From Hymenobacter aranciens (lineage in GTDB: Bacteria; Bacteroidota; Bacteroidia; Cytophagales; Hymenobacteraceae): a stretch of DNA of 64,000 nucleotides. The translations under genes were made by a program, and so were the position numbers. The notes under the pieces are model-generated. The model was not told where the DNA came from, ran no database searches, and worked only from the letters and a program-made list of their open reading frames with translations. The stretch is taken from contig NZ_JAUQSY010000001.1 of the NCBI RefSeq assembly GCF_030580865.1, positions 1 through 64,000 on the forward strand, in the 5' to 3' direction. Numbering within the stretch: the first letter of the stretch is position 1; every line of letters starts with the position of its first letter. Positions 7,187 to 15,940 of this stretch are shown piece by piece.

Positions 7187-8971
7187 CTACAGCACGGTGA
7201 GGCGCTTGGTGAGCACCTGCGCCCCGGCCTGCACCTGCACGGTATAGATGCCGGCTGACAGCTGCGCCAGCGACAGCGTAGTCTGGCGCGCCTGCGGGGC
7301 CACCGCGCCCCGGCGCACTTCCTGGCCCAGCCCGTTCAGCAGCACGACTTCGGCCCCGTGGGCGGCCAGCGCGGCGGGGAGCGTGAGCGTCGCCGTTTGC
7401 TGGGCCGGGTTGGGGTATAGCTCCAGGGCGGCGCTGGCGGTGGTGGAGCGCACGGCCGTGGGCAAGCTGCGGCCGTTGGTGCCTAATATCCCGGCAAAGC
7501 CAAAGGTACGGGTAGCGGTACTAGCAATGGGGCTGGTAAGGACGAAAGGACCAAAGCGAGCCGAGTTGCCTTGAAAGCCCGCAAACAAACCGCCGACATA
7601 CAATGTGGAGTCATGTCGGGCCATGGTATATACGCCATCACCACCACTGCCACCTCCTTGTTGAGTCCAGACAAATGCTGCACCGCTACCCGTGTCGGTC
7701 AGGCGAGAAATGAATACATCGCTCCGGCCCGCGCTGGTATAAGTTTGGCTGCCAAAAGACACCGTGTTATTAAAGTCCCCAGACAGGTAAAGTGTCGACC
7801 CATCTACTAAGAGTTCACCCGAAGAGTCCTGGCCGCTACCGCCAATGGGCAGGACCCAGGTAACGGCGGCACTACCACCCGTGTCCGTTAATTTTGTCAG
7901 GAAAATATCCTGCTGCTGGCTGGGTACTGCTCCCGGCGTGTTGGTCAGCGTCAACCCACCCACCCCGATGGTGCTGTTTGTAAAGGCGCCCGCCGTATAC
8001 ACGGCATTGCCGGCGGTGCACACGCTCCGTAGGTAGGTATTCCCGTTGCTGCCGCCCGCACCCTGCCCCCAGACCCATTGGCTGCTTGTACCTTGGTCTA
8101 CTAGCTTGGCCACGAAGCCATAAGAGTCATCCGGCCCACCTGGCTTAGTAAGTGTCTGAGTTCCGAAGACGAGCGATGTACTCGTTGTGCTACCGGCCAC
8201 GTAGAGGATTCCACCCGGTGCCGCCGCCATCGAGTAGATAGACGCCGACCGGTTGCCACTCACTTGCTGCAGCCATACCACCCGGGCACTGGAGCCCTCG
8301 TCCACCAGTTTGATGATGGCAGTGCCATAAAAGGAATTGTTAAAGAAAATGTTGAGGGGATTGAAATAAACATGGCCGTTAGATGAGAAGCCGGCCACGT
8401 ACACGGCATCGGCCGTAGCAATAATACTGTAACCGTAGTCGCCGCTGCCGGAGCCGGCACGGTAGGCCCAAGCGAAACTGCTGCTGGTGCCCGCATCCAC
8501 CAGTTTAATGACAATGATGTCAGACTGCGAGCAGTTCACCACGGGCAGGGTGCCTACTTGCACTCCAAACCCATTGGCGGTACCCGTCAGATACACGTTG
8601 GGGCCGCGAACGGCGATGGCCGATACCTCATCCTGATTGGCACCTCCCCAGCGTTGGGCCCACACAAACGTATTGGTTGAAGGAGACCATTTCACGATGA
8701 AGCCGTCGCTATTGCCTGAAGTATTCAGCGTTAGAGAGCCAAATCGGGCGGTACCCGAAAAATACCCTGCCAAATACATGTTGCCTACACTATCCGTTGC
8801 TACAGCTGTGACATACGAGTTCGGAGAGCTACCAATAGCAAAGGCCGCCTGCCAGGGCGGCGGGGCCTGCTGCTGGGCCATGGCGCGCCCCGCCAGCAGC
8901 GGCAGCAGGAGCAGCAGGAAAAAACCCAGCCAGTTCGACTGCCGGGAGGGGGTAGAGCGTTGCTTCGACAC
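7187..8971 (-). CDS. Secreted beta-propeller (SBBP-like) protein with T9SS type A sorting domain
   Basis: A 594-residue exported protein. The GTG at 8971 is preferred because it opens a signal peptide (basic start, LGFFLLLLLPLLAG core, cleavage near RAMAQ); longer frames upstream overlap no homologous region. The body repeats the pattern 'V(Y)xAGxFxxT' at least six times (for example NMYLAGYFSG, AVYTAGAFTNS, TLYVGGLFAGF), as in SBBP-type beta-propellers. The last 80 residues (LELYPNPAQQTATLTLP through GIYTVQVQAG and a KRLTV end) are a type A T9SS sorting domain, so it should be secreted or anchored on the cell surface. Ligand unknown. Confidence 0.85.
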   Translation of the reverse strand: MSKQRSTPSRQSNWLGFFLLLLLPLLAGRAMAQQQAPPPWQAAFAIGSSPNSYVTAVATDSVGNMYLAGYFSGTARFGSLTLNTSGNSDGFIVKWSPSTNTFVWAQRWGGANQDEVSAIAVRGPNVYLTGTANGFGVQVGTLPVVNCSQSDIIVIKLVDAGTSSSFAWAYRAGSGSGDYGYSIIATADAVYVAGFSSNGHVYFNPLNIFFNNSFYGTAIIKLVDEGSSARVVWLQQVSGNRSASIYSMAAAPGGILYVAGSTTSTSLVFGTQTLTKPGGPDDSYGFVAKLVDQGTSSQWVWGQGAGGSNGNTYLRSVCTAGNAVYTAGAFTNSTIGVGGLTLTNTPGAVPSQQQDIFLTKLTDTGGSAAVTWVLPIGGSGQDSSGELLVDGSTLYLSGDFNNTVSFGSQTYTSAGRSDVFISRLTDTGSGAAFVWTQQGGGSGGDGVYTMARHDSTLYVGGLFAGFQGNSARFGPFVLTSPIASTATRTFGFAGILGTNGRSLPTAVRSTTASAALELYPNPAQQTATLTLPAALAAHGAEVVLLNGLGQEVRRGAVAPQARQTTLSLAQLSAGIYTVQVQAGAQVLTKRLTVL

Positions 8972-9048
8972 GGTAAGGAGGTTAGTTAGAACTAATAACC
9001 CCGAAGATACGAAAAACCCCGCGAACGAGCTGTTTCGTTGCCTATTAG

Positions 9049-11001
9049 CTACCGCAGCCGGTACAGCAGGCCCACCGTGAGCAGCGGCCGCCCCAGCCGC
9101 CAGGGCACGCCGGCCGCTTCGCCGTTCACGCGCACGGTGGCACCGGCGGCAGCCAGCGGTACGTCGGCATCGTCGCGGGAAAGGAAGAAGCCGCTTTTCT
9201 CGTCCAGGTGCAGCTCCTCGCGGGTGCTTTGGGCGAATAGCCAGCCCAGGTCGGCCACGGCCTCGATGCGGTGCGACAGCTCGACGCCCAGGCCCAGGCG
9301 GGGCATCCAAGCGTCGGTGCGCTGCTGCAAGCCCAGGCGCAGGTTGTCGGCGTCCAGTTTCGTGCCATCCAAGCGCAGGCCGCGGTCGGGGTTGTCGAAG
9401 TTGCCGAGCTCGTAGCGCAGGCGCTGGCGGGTGTAGTCGAGGCCCGCGCGCAGCAGGATGGGACGGTGCCGGGGGCGCAGGTTCACCTCGTAGGTAGCGC
9501 CGGCGCTCCAGCCGTTGCCCCGGAAGTTCCAGGAGGCGATGCGGTTGTCGTAGTGCACAGTGAGGCCCTTTACCACATCCAGCTGATAGGAGATGCCACG
9601 CCAGAAGACCACCCGCTGCTGCGGCGCCCGCACCTGCCCCAGCGCCCGAAACGCCGAGCCGGCTGGCGCCACCTCCACCCGCAGGTCGGCGCCCGGCGAG
9701 TCGACCCACAGCAGGCCGCCGATATAGCCGAGGCGCAGGCGGTCGAGCACGTTAAACAATGCTTTTTTCGAGCTGGAAGCCTGCTCCGCAGGTTTGGGCG
9801 TAAACAGCTGTTCGGCGGCCAATTGCCGCTCCCGGTCGCGCAGGGTCAGGCGCAGCTGCTCGGGTGGCAGCAGCGTGGGGTGGTTTTGCCAGAAGGCCGA
9901 GTCGTAGCGCACTTGGTTGTCCAGAAACACATCCATGAACTGCGCCCGGGCGGTGTAGCCCGGCTGGGTGGCCTGCGCGGTATCGATGGCCGTGGTCAGG
10001 TACTCGGCCAGGTGGCGCATGGGCTTGCCGGTCACTGATTTGGCGAGGGTATTGTACCACACGCTTTTCACATGCCAACGCCCGGCGTAGGACTGGTATT
10101 CGACGCGGTAAGCGCGCTCCTCGGCATCCAGGCCACCCAGTTCGTTGCGGATGCCAGCCGGGGTGCGTTTCCACTCGGCCGCCAGAAACACGTAGCTCTG
10201 CTGGTCGATATACATTTTCCCCTCGAAGTTGGCCCGTTTGTTCCCCGCCTTCGGCCCGAAGTGGATGACATACACTGGCCGGTCAAGGTAAGTCGTCAAG
10301 TCCGTCAGCCTGTAGTCGTAGTCCTTGAAGTCGCGCTCATTAATGAAATCCAGCCGGTTGTGTACGAAGTCCATCCGGTGCGGAATGAACGGCCCGGCAT
10401 ACCACTTGTAGCGGATAAAGTTGGTCGGTTCCTCCAAATCGACCTTGCGCGACTGCCGGATAACGATGTCGCCGTTGTCCTTCGGCTCGGTATAGGGCGC
10501 CTTGAGCACCGTCAGCACCGCCTCGGCCAGGTAGCGATACTTGTTGTCCTGCTGGTCGTTGTCCGACTCCCGAAAAAAGCCCTCCAGCCGCGTGGGCCGC
10601 ACCGGGTAGTTCTGCGGAATGCGCACCACGGCCTCGCGCACAATGCCCAGCACCGAGCCGCTCACCTGCACCTCCCCCAGCTTGGATGGTTTCAATTTCA
10701 GCAAAATGCGCAGCTCCGGGCCGGGCAGCGCCGGCAGCAGCTGGCGGTAAGGCTCGTAGCCCAGCAGGGCCACTTCCAAAGTCTCCTGCCGGTAAGCAGC
10801 CGGGATGGGCAGCGCAAAGCGGCCGTCGAGGTTGGTACTGGTGCCGATGCGGTTGCGGGCCACGCCCACCTGGGCGTTGGGAATGGGCTGCCGGGTTTCG
10901 GCATCGAGCACGAGGCCGCGCAGGGTGGGGGTCTGGGCCTGGGAGGCTGGAGTTAGCAGGCTTAGAAGCAACAGGCTGGCAAGCAGGCGGAGCAGTAGCA
11001 T
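9049..11001 (-). CDS. Carboxypeptidase-like regulatory domain outer-membrane protein
   Basis: A 650-residue exported protein. Residues 1-22 are a signal peptide ending SQAQ. Residues 25-110 form a carboxypeptidase D regulatory-like beta-sandwich (LRGLVLDAETRQPIPNAQVG, GTSTNLDGRFALPIP, ELRILLKLKP), the N-terminal module common in TonB-dependent and DUF5686-type Bacteroidota proteins. No TonB plug is recognisable. The C-terminal third alternates short amphipathic strands and ends with LLYRLR, consistent with an outer-membrane barrel, as in the DUF5686 group, but I cannot assign that family firmly. It lies just upstream of the T9SS beta-propeller gene, 77 bases away on the same strand, so co-transcription is possible. 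Confidence 0.7.
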   Translation of the reverse strand: MLLLRLLASLLLLSLLTPASQAQTPTLRGLVLDAETRQPIPNAQVGVARNRIGTSTNLDGRFALPIPAAYRQETLEVALLGYEPYRQLLPALPGPELRILLKLKPSKLGEVQVSGSVLGIVREAVVRIPQNYPVRPTRLEGFFRESDNDQQDNKYRYLAEAVLTVLKAPYTEPKDNGDIVIRQSRKVDLEEPTNFIRYKWYAGPFIPHRMDFVHNRLDFINERDFKDYDYRLTDLTTYLDRPVYVIHFGPKAGNKRANFEGKMYIDQQSYVFLAAEWKRTPAGIRNELGGLDAEERAYRVEYQSYAGRWHVKSVWYNTLAKSVTGKPMRHLAEYLTTAIDTAQATQPGYTARAQFMDVFLDNQVRYDSAFWQNHPTLLPPEQLRLTLRDRERQLAAEQLFTPKPAEQASSSKKALFNVLDRLRLGYIGGLLWVDSPGADLRVEVAPAGSAFRALGQVRAPQQRVVFWRGISYQLDVVKGLTVHYDNRIASWNFRGNGWSAGATYEVNLRPRHRPILLRAGLDYTRQRLRYELGNFDNPDRGLRLDGTKLDADNLRLGLQQRTDAWMPRLGLGVELSHRIEAVADLGWLFAQSTREELHLDEKSGFFLSRDDADVPLAAAGATVRVNGEAAGVPWRLGRPLLTVGLLYRLR

Positions 11002-11061
11002 TGGGGGTAGCGAAGGCGTTTCGCAAATAACGAAACTGGCCGCCGTTTAGCGCCCTTTTAC

Positions 11062-12054
11062 CTACACCAAGCCCATTGCCACCAGATACTCGGCAATCTG
11101 CACGGCATTGGTGGCCGCGCCTTTGCGCAGGTTGTCTGCCACTACCCACATATTGAGGGTGCGGGGCTGGGTGGCATCGCGGCGCACCCGGCCCACCAGC
11201 ACGGCGTCGCGGCCGCGGCTGTCTTTGGGCATGGGGTAGCGGTTCTGGGCTACGTCGTCCACCAGCTCCACGCCGGGGGTGCGGCGCAGGATTTCCAGCA
11301 CCTCGGCCTCGTCAAATTCTTCGGCAAACTCCACGTTGATAGCCTCCGAGTGGCCACCCATCACGGGGATGCGCACGCAGGTGGCGGTGACGCGGATGCT
11401 GTCGTCGCCCATGATTTTGCGGGTTTCGTTCACCATCTTCATTTCCTCCTTGGTGTAGCCGTTGGGCTCGAACACGTCGATGTGCGGCAGCACGTTGAGG
11501 TCGATAGGGTGCGGGTAGGCGGGGGCGCTGGCCGGCTGGCCGGCGCGCTCCTGCATGAGCTGGTCGACGGCTTTTTTGCCGGTGCCGGTCACGCTCTGGT
11601 AGGTGCTCACCACGATGCGGCGCACTTTGTAGCGCTGGTGGAGCTCGTTGAGGGCCACCACCATCTGAATGGTCGAGCAGTTGGGGTTGGCAATGATTTT
11701 ATCCTGGGCCGTTAGTTCCTGGGCGTTGAGCTCGGGCACCACCAGCTTCTTGCTGGGGTCCATGCGCCAAGCCGAGGAATTATCAATAACCGTGGTGCCT
11801 ATGGCGGCAAACTGCGGGGCAAACTCCTTACTCACCGAGCCCCCAGCGGAGAAAATGGCAATGTCGGGCGCGGCGGCCAAAGCATCTTCCATGCTCACCA
11901 CCGGAAACTGGCGCCCCTGGTACTCCACCAGCTGGCCCACCGACCGGGCCGAGGCCACGGGCAGCAGCTCATCCAGCTGGAAGTGACGCTCAGCCAGCAC
12001 TTTCAACATCTCAGTGCCTACCAGCCCGGTGGCGCCCACTACAGCAAGTTTCAT
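11062..12054 (-). CDS. asd: Aspartate-semialdehyde dehydrogenase
   Basis: A 330-residue enzyme that reduces L-aspartyl phosphate to aspartate semialdehyde, the branch point to lysine, diaminopimelate, methionine and threonine. The start at 12054 gives the canonical MKLAVVGATGLVGTEML NADP-binding loop; 19 codons upstream are open but not family-like. The active-site cysteine is in ANPNCSTIQM, and RIPVMGGHSEA holds the substrate-binding arginine and histidine. Length is normal. TATCCTTG lies 11 bases upstream and could be its -7 element. A hairpin repeat follows upstream at 12181. Confidence 0.95.
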   Translation of the reverse strand: MKLAVVGATGLVGTEMLKVLAERHFQLDELLPVASARSVGQLVEYQGRQFPVVSMEDALAAAPDIAIFSAGGSVSKEFAPQFAAIGTTVIDNSSAWRMDPSKKLVVPELNAQELTAQDKIIANPNCSTIQMVVALNELHQRYKVRRIVVSTYQSVTGTGKKAVDQLMQERAGQPASAPAYPHPIDLNVLPHIDVFEPNGYTKEEMKMVNETRKIMGDDSIRVTATCVRIPVMGGHSEAINVEFAEEFDEAEVLEILRRTPGVELVDDVAQNRYPMPKDSRGRDAVLVGRVRRDATQPRTLNMWVVADNLRKGAATNAVQIAEYLVAMGLV

Positions 12055-12180
12055 ATCAAACGAAGCAAGGATAGAAAAGAAATGCAGCCTCTGCGGCGCA
12101 CGTAGCTGCAAATGTCGCTAGAAATGGGTTACTTGGAGGCTGGAAAAGCTCCTTGTGGTTTAGCAAACAACCAAAAGAAC

Positions 12181-12279
12181 GTCATGCTAAACGCAGTGAA
12201 GCATCCACTCACGCCTCAACGACGCAGTAACTCAATCGTTCCGGTGCGAAAGGATACTTCACTGCGTTCAGCATGATAG
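12181..12279. repeat. Inverted-repeat element of the GTCATGCT..GAAGCATCC family
   Basis: Arms 12181-12206 and about 12252-12279 pair with two mismatches over 24 bases (core ACGCAGTGAAGCATCC). It lies between divergent genes. A sister type, GAACGTCATCCTGAG, occurs at 15749-15902. Such elements are, from memory, frequent in Hymenobacter intergenic regions. Confidence 0.75.
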
Positions 12280-12297
12280 ACTTTTACCACCAGCCCC

Positions 12298-12305
12298 TAT
12301 CTTGC
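12298..12305 (+). promoter_or_regulatory. Possible -7 element at the start codon
   Basis: TATCTTGC ends three bases before the ATG at 12309. If it is the -7 element, the mRNA would be leaderless or nearly so. The same word precedes genes at 19124 and 31657. Confidence 0.35.
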
Positions 12306-12308
12306 TGT

Positions 12309-15300
12309 ATGAAACACCTTTTACTGCTTCTTTTACTTCTACCCTTCTTCAGCCAGGCCCAGCTGCGCGACGACTTCACCGACGGCAACTTCACCGCCAA
12401 CCCTACCTGGACCGGCGACGCTGCCAGCTTCCAGGTAACTAGCCAGCAGCTGCAAAGCAACGGCCCGGCCACTACCGGCACCTACCTGCAGCTGGTAGCG
12501 CCCTGCCAGGCCAGTATCGGCACCACCTGGGAGTTCTGGGCCAACCTGCGCCTGGCCACCAGCTCCGGCAACCTGGCCGACGTGTGGCTCATGGCTTCGC
12601 AAACCGACCTGCGCAACACCACTACCAAGGGCTACTTCGTGCGCCTCGGCGGCACCGCCGACGAGGTCAGCCTGTTCCGCAAAGACTCGGCCCGCTCGGC
12701 CACTATCATCATTGACGGCCAGGACGGCACCCTGGCCAGCGCCACCAATAACCTGGTGCGGGTGCGCGTAACCCGCTCACCGCAAAACGTGTGGACCCTG
12801 GAGCGCGACCTCACCGGCGGCCGCAGCTTCGTGGCCGAGGCCAGCACGCCCACCGATGCCACCCACCAGCGTAGCGTGGCCGCCGGCGTGCTGCTGCTCT
12901 ACTCCTCGGCCAACAACCGCAGCTTCTACTTCGATGATTTTGTGGTGACGGATGCCGAAGAGCCCACGCTGGTCAGCACGGCGGCCCTCTCGGCCCGGCA
13001 GGTCGATGTGGTGTTCAACGAAGCCGTGGCCCCGGCCAGCGCCGCCCTGCCGACGAACTACCGCCTGCAAAGCGGGGCCGTGCCCACTGCCGCCCAGGTG
13101 CTGCCCCAGAATCCGGCCGTGGTGCGCCTTACCTTCGGGGCCGATTTTGCGGCCACCAACACCCTGGAAGTGCTCACCGTGGCCGACCTTTTTGGCAACG
13201 TGGCAGTGGGGCCGCAGCTGAGCAGCTTTGGCGGGCCGGCCAGCACGCCGCAGGCGGGAGAGCTGGTTATCAGCGAGATTTTTGCCGATGAGACGCCGCA
13301 AGTAGGGCTGCCGCTGTCAGAATATATCGAGCTATTCAACCGCTCGACCAAGGCACTGAGCTTGCGCGGGGTGCGGCTGGGCAAAACCGGCAGCACCACC
13401 AGCGCCGTGTTTGCCGATACCGCCAAATTGCTGCCGGGCCAGTATGCCATCGTGTGCGGTAGCACGCGGGTGGCGCAGTTCGCGGCGTTCAATGCCAAGA
13501 CCTATGGCGTCAGCAACTTCCCCACGCTCAACAACGCCGGCGACCAGCTGGTGCTGCGCGGGCGCGACGGCCACGTGCTTTTCGAGGTGCATTACTTCGA
13601 CACCTGGTACCGCGACGCGGTGAAGAAGAACGGCGGCTGGAGCCTGGAAATGATTGACGCTGATAATATTTGCGCCGGGGCCGACAACTGGACCGCCAGC
13701 ACCGATGCCAGCGGTGGCACCCCCGGCCGCCAGAACTCCGTGCGCGCCAACAACCCCGACCAGGCCCCACCCACCCTGCTCCGCGCCGAGCTGCCCGACC
13801 CGTTCACGCTGCGCCTCACGTTCTCGGAGAAGCTGGACAGCACGGCGGCCGCTAACCCCAGCCGCTACACCCTGGCGGCCCCGGCCCCGGGCATCGTGCG
13901 CGTGGCCCCGGTGGGGCCTGCTTTCCGGCAGCTTGATTTAATATTGGACGCCCCGCTGAGCAGCAGCCAGCGCACCGTGGTGCAGGTGCAAACCGCCACC
14001 GACTGCGCCGGCAACGCCAGCGGGCCCTTGCAAACGGTGAGCTTCGTGGAGCCAGCCTCGGCGCCGCTGGCGGGCGAGCTGGTTATCACTGAGATTTTCC
14101 CGGATGAGTCACCGGTAGTGGGCTTGCCGGAGTCGGAATACCTGGAAATCTACAACCGCTCGACTACCAAGGTGCTCGACCTGGGGGGCGTGCGGCTGGG
14201 CAAAACTTCCACCACCAGTCAGGCCGTATTTCCGGACACGGCGCGGCTGCGGCCGGGGCAGTACGCGGTGGTGTGCGGCAGCACCCGCGGCGGGCTGTTT
14301 GCGGGGCTTAATGTGAAGATATTTGCCCTCACCAGCTTCCCCTCGCTCACCAACGGCGGCGACCAGCTGGTGCTGCGCAACCGCGACGGCCGCACGCTCT
14401 TCGAAGTGACGTACTCCGACGGCTGGTACGCCGACCCGCGCAAGCAGGACGGCGGCTGGAGCCTGGAAATGAAGGACTCCGACAACCTCTGCGCCGGGGC
14501 CGACAACTGGGCCGCCAGCACCGATGCCAGCGGCGGCACCCCCGGCCGCCAGAACTCCGTGCGCGCCAACAACCCCGACCAGGCCCCGCCCACCCTGCTC
14601 CGTGCCGTGGCGGTGGATGGCAGCCTGCTACGCCTCTACTTCTCCGAAAAGCTGGACAGCGCCCGGGCCGCCAACCCCACCCGCTACGCGCTGAGCGTCG
14701 GCGGCCCCACGGTGATAAGCGCCCAGCCGCTGGCCCCCGATTTCCGGCAGGTGGAGCTGACTTTGTCGGCCGCGCTGCCCGCCAGCCAGTCGTTTACCCT
14801 GAGCGTGCAAACGGCCACCGACTGCGCCGGCAACGCCAGCGGGGCCCTGCAGTCGGCTAGCTTCGCGCTGCCGGAGGCGGCCCAGGCCGGCGACGTGGTG
14901 GTGAACGAAATCCTCTTCAACCCCCGCACCAACGCGGTGGATTTTGCCGAAATCATCAACCGCTCTACGAAGTACATCAGCCTGCAGAACTGGCAGCTGG
15001 GCAACGAGCGCGCCGACGGCTCGGTGGATGCCGTGCCCCTGAGCCCCGGCCCGATGGTGCTGGCCCCGGGCGAAATCCTGGCCTTCACCACCGACGTAGC
15101 CATCATTCAAACCGAGTACCCGACCAGCCACGACGTGGCGCAGCTGCTGGAATTGAGCGACTTTCCCACTTTCGCCGACGATGCGGGCACGGTGCTGCTC
15201 TTCACCGGGCAGGGCCTGGAAATCGACCGCTTCGCCTATAATAAGGACATGCACCTGAGCTTGCTTTCGACCCAGGACGGGGTGTCGCTGGAGCGCATCC

Positions 15301-15728
15301 GCACCAATGGGCCGAGCCTGGGCAGCAACTTCCACTCGGCCGCCGGCGCGGTGGGCTACGCCACCCCCGGCCGCCCCAACTCCCAAGCCCAGGATGCCAT
15401 CGGCGGCAACCAGGAGCTGAGCATCACCCCCGAAGTCTTCACCCCCGACGACGACGGTCAGCAGGATTTCACCACCCTCAACTACCACCTCGACCAGCCC
15501 GGCTACGCCGCCTCCGTGACGGTGTACGACGCCCTGGGCCGCCTCACCCGCCACCTCGTGCGCAACCAGACCCTGCCCGTGGATGGCTTCGTGCAGTGGG
15601 ATGGGCTGGATGAGCGCGGCCGCAAGGCGGCCGTGGGGTACTATGTGCTGCACATCGAGCTGTTTCGGCCGAGTGGTGGGGAGAAACGGGAGTATAAGAA
15701 GACGGTGGTGCTGGGAGCGCGGTTTTAG
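12309..15728 (+). CDS. Secreted multi-domain protein with three lamin-tail domains
   Basis: A 1139-residue exported protein; the ATG at 12309 opens the signal peptide (MKHLLLLLLLLPFFSQAQ). After a beta-sandwich domain (residues 20-220) come Ig-like segments and lamin-tail (LTD) domains at about 313-478, 585-750 and 860-1030, each with GELVISEI(F) at its start and TPGR(Q/P)NS at its end. The first two LTD-Ig units repeat with a period of 273 residues and include a 114-base block that is almost identical in DNA, a recent duplication or conversion. The C-terminus (ITPEVFTPDDDGQQD, GYYVLHIEL) is a FlgD-like/T9SS-associated Ig domain. Bacteroidota LTD proteins are often extracellular nucleases or adhesins; no nuclease motif is seen here. 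Confidence 0.85.
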   Translation: MKHLLLLLLLLPFFSQAQLRDDFTDGNFTANPTWTGDAASFQVTSQQLQSNGPATTGTYLQLVAPCQASIGTTWEFWANLRLATSSGNLADVWLMASQTDLRNTTTKGYFVRLGGTADEVSLFRKDSARSATIIIDGQDGTLASATNNLVRVRVTRSPQNVWTLERDLTGGRSFVAEASTPTDATHQRSVAAGVLLLYSSANNRSFYFDDFVVTDAEEPTLVSTAALSARQVDVVFNEAVAPASAALPTNYRLQSGAVPTAAQVLPQNPAVVRLTFGADFAATNTLEVLTVADLFGNVAVGPQLSSFGGPASTPQAGELVISEIFADETPQVGLPLSEYIELFNRSTKALSLRGVRLGKTGSTTSAVFADTAKLLPGQYAIVCGSTRVAQFAAFNAKTYGVSNFPTLNNAGDQLVLRGRDGHVLFEVHYFDTWYRDAVKKNGGWSLEMIDADNICAGADNWTASTDASGGTPGRQNSVRANNPDQAPPTLLRAELPDPFTLRLTFSEKLDSTAAANPSRYTLAAPAPGIVRVAPVGPAFRQLDLILDAPLSSSQRTVVQVQTATDCAGNASGPLQTVSFVEPASAPLAGELVITEIFPDESPVVGLPESEYLEIYNRSTTKVLDLGGVRLGKTSTTSQAVFPDTARLRPGQYAVVCGSTRGGLFAGLNVKIFALTSFPSLTNGGDQLVLRNRDGRTLFEVTYSDGWYADPRKQDGGWSLEMKDSDNLCAGADNWAASTDASGGTPGRQNSVRANNPDQAPPTLLRAVAVDGSLLRLYFSEKLDSARAANPTRYALSVGGPTVISAQPLAPDFRQVELTLSAALPASQSFTLSVQTATDCAGNASGALQSASFALPEAAQAGDVVVNEILFNPRTNAVDFAEIINRSTKYISLQNWQLGNERADGSVDAVPLSPGPMVLAPGEILAFTTDVAIIQTEYPTSHDVAQLLELSDFPTFADDAGTVLLFTGQGLEIDRFAYNKDMHLSLLSTQDGVSLERIRTNGPSLGSNFHSAAGAVGYATPGRPNSQAQDAIGGNQELSITPEVFTPDDDGQQDFTTLNYHLDQPGYAASVTVYDALGRLTRHLVRNQTLPVDGFVQWDGLDERGRKAAVGYYVLHIELFRPSGGEKREYKKTVVLGARF

Positions 15729-15748
15729 GGTCGGGCGAGGGGATAAAA

Positions 15749-15902
15749 GAACGTCATCCTGAGGGGAGCGCAGCGAGGCGAAAGGACCTCGCCCGCTTCT
15801 TTGTGGTAGTAATTCCGACTATTCAAGCAGGGGAAATTACTGCTGCAGCCGGCGCGGGCGAGGTCCTTTCGCCTCCCTCCGGTCGGCTCAGGATGACGTT
15901 CT
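15749..15902. repeat. Long inverted-repeat element with AGAACGTCATCCTGAG ends
   Basis: The ends AGAACGTCATCCTGAG (15749-15764) and its exact reverse complement (15887-15902) bound a 154-bp imperfect palindrome with a second inner arm GCGAAAGGACCTCGCCCGC. It fills the gap between the lamin-tail gene and the DUF1800 gene. Confidence 0.8.
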
Positions 15903-15940
15903 GATTAAACCATCGCCCCATTCCTGCCGTCCAACCCGCC

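Noticed and set aside
8972-9709. Upstream extension of the T9SS beta-propeller gene by 246 codons
   Set aside because: The extension overlaps the neighbouring gene, is Pro/Ala/Gly/Arg-rich shadow sequence, and would place the signal peptide in the middle of the protein.
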